34,386 nt of DNA, taken from the NCBI GenBank assembly GCA_035701285.1, contig DASSNT010000054.1:1-34386 (forward strand), written 5' to 3'. This stretch comes from DASSBR01 sp035701285 (GTDB lineage Bacteria > Pseudomonadota > Gammaproteobacteria > Natronospirales > DASSBR01). Shown here piece by piece: positions 31,827 through 34,386 of the stretch. Both the position numbers and the translations under genes were made by a program. Within the stretch, counting starts at the first letter, position 1. Every line of letters begins with the position of its first letter. The notes under the pieces were generated by a model. The model worked only from the letters and a program-made list of their open reading frames with translations. It made no database searches and was not told the origin of the DNA.

Positions 31827-32987
31827 TTAAACGACTTCCGATGCCCGGTTGAGCGCGCCTGTCTCCGGGCGGCGAAGCAAGATCATGCGCAACGTTCGGT
31901 CGCTGGGAATCGAGAACCAGTGAGCCACGGCCGCGCCGAGCAGCCAGCACAGCAGGATCGAAGGCAGGTACCACAGGTAGCCGACCTGCATGTTTGAGCC
32001 GGTAGCATGGAACAGTGCCACCGCACTCAGCACAACGAACATGTGCGTCAGATAAATCTCGTAGCTGTGAAAGCCCAAAGAGCGCAGCCAGCCGAGGCCG
32101 CGCAACGGCCGACTCTGGAGGTTCATCGCGTGGCGCCAATGCATGCCGACGACCAGTCCCATCGTCGAGATGGTCAGCAGGAGCATGAAGCCTTCACCCA
32201 TAACGTGCCACACATATATTTCCGCCAGCAGTCCTGTCGCGAGTCCCAGCCCGCCCAGCGCAACCAGCAGACGAACGACCCACGTCCGCGAAGGCCGAAA
32301 ATGCCGGGCGATGAGCGCGCCGAGCACGCCTGTCGCGATAGCCGCCATGCCCGGCAGATAAGCCTTCTCAAGCCAAATTTCGTTTCCGTAGGCCCAGCTT
32401 CGCGTCACCGGAAGCGACAGCGCCAGCACAACGAGCAGCGGCACCAACACCCATAGGCGCCGTGTCAGCAGGCAGACGATCGGAAAGGCGAGGTAGAACA
32501 CTTCTTCGATCGACAGCGACCACAGCACATCCCATCCGGCGGGCAGCCAGCCAGTTTGCCCTTCGTACCAGTTCAGATGCAGCCCGAACGCCGAAAGGAT
32601 TGCGCCGGAAAGAGATTGACCGGGGCGGTGAATTACGTAGCCGTGCGCGCCGACGGCATGCAATACGCTCAGCACCAGCACCAGTGCGATCAGGCAAGGT
32701 ACGATGCGCGCAAACCGGCGCGAATAAAAGGCTTTGAAGCTGATCCGGTCGAGGCTTCCCCACCGATGCAGCGAATTCGTCGTAATCAGAAACCCTGAAA
32801 TCACGAAGAAGATGAATACGCCCTCGTAACCTCGGTAGTTGACGGTGTGGAGCACCCAGTCGGGCACGAAGGCGGCCAGTCCCGTCTTCGCCAGCGGAAT
32901 GCGAATGCCGACATGGTTGAAGATCACGAGCAGGATCGACAGCCCGCGCAGCACGTCGATGCCGTGATTACGCTCGTATCTATTCAT
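31827..32987 (-). CDS. Acyltransferase-3 family membrane protein (OafA/YrhL-like)
   Basis: A 386-residue polytopic protein with about ten membrane segments. The family motifs GIDVLRGLSILLVIFNHVG (9-27, Arg14 and the active-site His25) and FFVISGFLIT are present, with SIEEVFYLAFPI and LGFHSYEIYLTHMF later. Such enzymes move acyl groups, often acetyl, onto surface sugars or lipids, using acyl-CoA. The ATG at 32987 lies inside the end of the upstream gene (8 bp overlap), suggesting an operon. No sugar-synthesis genes are in the window, so its target is unclear. Confidence 0.88.
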   Translation of the reverse strand: MNRYERNHGIDVLRGLSILLVIFNHVGIRIPLAKTGLAAFVPDWVLHTVNYRGYEGVFIFFVISGFLITTNSLHRWGSLDRISFKAFYSRRFARIVPCLIALVLVLSVLHAVGAHGYVIHRPGQSLSGAILSAFGLHLNWYEGQTGWLPAGWDVLWSLSIEEVFYLAFPIVCLLTRRLWVLVPLLVVLALSLPVTRSWAYGNEIWLEKAYLPGMAAIATGVLGALIARHFRPSRTWVVRLLVALGGLGLATGLLAEIYVWHVMGEGFMLLLTISTMGLVVGMHWRHAMNLQSRPLRGLGWLRSLGFHSYEIYLTHMFVVLSAVALFHATGSNMQVGYLWYLPSILLCWLLGAAVAHWFSIPSDRTLRMILLRRPETGALNRASEVV

Positions 32988-33480
32988 CTTCGCCGCGCGC
33001 CCGTTCCCATTGATCTATATCCATGACAATGCCGGTGGCCGCGCGCTTGAGTTGCCGGACAGCGCCTTTCCGATCGCCAGCGATCAAAAGCTGCCATGCC
33101 TCCTGAGCAAGCTTCCGTTCCCGCCCGAGTACCTTCGCATCAACAAGCTGTTGAGCACCCGCCTGCAGCGCCCAGATGCAGTCGTTGATTTGATCCTGCC
33201 CCATCTCGCCCCGGTTCAGCACCATCAAGCAAGCGCCGGTGGGCGCCGCTTCGACAGCATCCCGAGACACATCGGCTTTGTCTTCGCTTTGTTGCAGATA
33301 GCATTCCCCCAGCGTCCGCACCAGCGTCATCAGCGCCAGCATTGATGCCATATCGTTGTAGAGATCAGGATCGCCTCGGGCGGCAGCTATCTCAGCCGTC
33401 ACCTGCAGAACGGGCGACACGATCAGGTGGTATTGCTCCAGCGGAAGTGAGGAGATTTGGTCGGAGGAGGTATTGTCCAC
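32980..33480 (-). CDS. Hypothetical protein coupled to acyltransferase
   Basis: A 166-residue protein from a GTG start (33480). It seems fully helical and cytoplasmic, with no signal peptide or membrane segment. Charged amphipathic helices include LYNDMASMLALMTLVRTLGE (about 40-59) and ARGEDE at the end. No known family recognised. The stop codon overlaps the acyltransferase start by eight bases. The start is weak: no ribosome site and only six codons to an upstream stop, so an internal start is possible. Confidence 0.55.
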   Translation of the reverse strand: MDNTSSDQISSLPLEQYHLIVSPVLQVTAEIAAARGDPDLYNDMASMLALMTLVRTLGECYLQQSEDKADVSRDAVEAAPTGACLMVLNRGEMGQDQINDCIWALQAGAQQLVDAKVLGRERKLAQEAWQLLIAGDRKGAVRQLKRAATGIVMDIDQWERARGEDE

Positions 33481-33670
33481 AATCGCTGGCCATGCACGTC
33501 ATCAGAAGGCGGTCCATTATCCGGATCGGCCGGTTTAAAACCAAGCTGACGCAACGATGCGAGCTGATACCGCACGACGTTACGATTAGACCCTCCACCG
33601 AAAGTGCGTGATATTGCTGGCTGCCGCGACCTGGCGCATAGTAATCAACAGCCCGCTAACGGAGACCGTC

Positions 33671-34386
33671 ATGAAAACGTTGTTACCCGCCATGCTTGCT
33701 GCGGCTTTGCTGCCCGCGTTCGCACCGGCGCATCAAGCGTCAGAGGCCGATACAGCGGTGCCGGCGTATGTCACCCGGGCCATCAACGACCCGGCCAGGC
33801 AGCCTGACAAAGCCGACGACGCCCGCCGCAAAATCGCAGCCGTGATGACCTTCGCCGAGGTCAAGCCGGGCGACGAAGTGCTCGAACTGGCGCCCGGCAG
33901 TGGTTACTGGACGCGCGTGTTCAGCGCCATCGTCGGCTCGAGCGGCCACGTGTACACCGTGTGGCCGAACGAATTCATGAAGCATTCGTCGAAGAGCTAC
34001 GCGAACTGGCAGTCGCTGGTCAAAACGCCGCATTACGCCAACGTCAGCCTGCTGAAGGAACCGGGGACGCAGTTAAGCGCGCCGAAGCCTGTGGACCTCG
34101 TATTCACGTCGCAGAACTATCATGACTACCACAACTTTCCGAGCTCGAACGCGATAGCGAAGTTCAACAAGCAGGTGTTCGACGTCCTCAAACCGGGCGG
34201 ACTGTACGTGATCATCGACCACGTCGCCCCGGCCGGATCGGGCTTGCGCGACACGGACACGCTACACCGCATCGATCCCGCCGTGGTAAAGAAGGAAGTC
34301 GAAGCCGCGGGCTTCGTGTTCGACGGTGCCAGCGATGCGTTGCACAATCCGAACGACCCGCACACCAACATCGTCTTCGACGAGTC
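33671..34386 (+). CDS. Exported SAM-methyltransferase-like protein (COG4798 type), 3' end outside window
   Basis: ATG at 33671 opens a frame that runs to the window edge (238 complete codons). The N-terminus MKTLLPAMLAAALLPAFAPA is a signal peptide with cleavage near AHQA. The body has a Rossmann-like methyltransferase: VLELAPGSGYWTRVF (about 70-84, SAM motif I), VYTVWPNEF, DLVFTSQNYHDYHNF, and LKPGGLYVIIDHVAP. Members of this group are predicted secreted methyltransferases of unknown substrate; since SAM is cytoplasmic, their activity outside is puzzling. The ribosome site is weak (ACGGAGACC). Confidence 0.8.
   Translation, partial: MKTLLPAMLAAALLPAFAPAHQASEADTAVPAYVTRAINDPARQPDKADDARRKIAAVMTFAEVKPGDEVLELAPGSGYWTRVFSAIVGSSGHVYTVWPNEFMKHSSKSYANWQSLVKTPHYANVSLLKEPGTQLSAPKPVDLVFTSQNYHDYHNFPSSNAIAKFNKQVFDVLKPGGLYVIIDHVAPAGSGLRDTDTLHRIDPAVVKKEVEAAGFVFDGASDALHNPNDPHTNIVFDE

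Overview
The window is a chromosome-like segment of a GC-rich, Gram-negative bacterium, most likely a gammaproteobacterium of the broad Xanthomonadales/Nevskiales/Chromatiales type. The evidence is two outer-membrane barrel proteins, several lipoproteins with lipoboxes, a complete Mla-type phospholipid transport operon, ttcA, queD and a YdcH/DUF465 protein. The placement is an inference from gene content. I saw no transposase, phage gene, CRISPR array, rRNA or tRNA.

Layout. 1-549: 5' part of an AEC-family permease (-), leaving the window. 773-1572: a good sigma70 promoter and an outer-membrane barrel gene. 1645-4597: a sulfur-related block with a TauE/SafE exporter (-) divergent from a four-haem TsdBA-like thiosulfate dehydrogenase fusion whose stop overlaps the start of an exported DsrE-family protein. 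4557-8130 (-): operon mlaE (with N-terminal STAS-like domain), mlaF, mlaD and a PqiC-like lipoprotein. 8325-11768: a PAS-GGDEF-EAL protein and a lipoprotein built of four repeats. 11794-16933: a DUF3311 protein, an SSS symporter (MctP-like), an exported YtcJ-like amidohydrolase and a DHA2-like MFS transporter. 16994-20314: a NYN/OST-HTH protein, an outer-membrane protein, TtcA and a dienelactone hydrolase. 20320-25351: DUF465 (-), QueD, a chalcone-isomerase-like exported protein, an amidase lipoprotein and an S10 peptidase. 25355-27826 (-): 7TM-PAS-degenerate GGDEF-EAL. 27939-28781: an FKBP isomerase facing an RRM RNA-binding protein across a two-way terminator. 29015-33480: a 39-aa membrane peptide overlapping a phosphoesterase lipoprotein, an esterase (-), and an acyltransferase-3 with an upstream unknown gene (-). 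33671-end: an exported SAM-methyltransferase-like protein, cut by the window edge.

Most of the genes are housekeeping or envelope genes with many exported hydrolases. The more unusual observations are: palindromic repeat elements that have become part of two coding sequences (the signal peptide of one protein and the C-terminus of another); an 8-codon upstream ORF that carries the strong ribosome site of the MFS gene; a terminator-like hairpin in the leader of the RRM gene; the TsdBA-DsrE coupling; and two c-di-GMP proteins with complementary domain decay. I did not find convincing evidence for a wholly new defence-type system.
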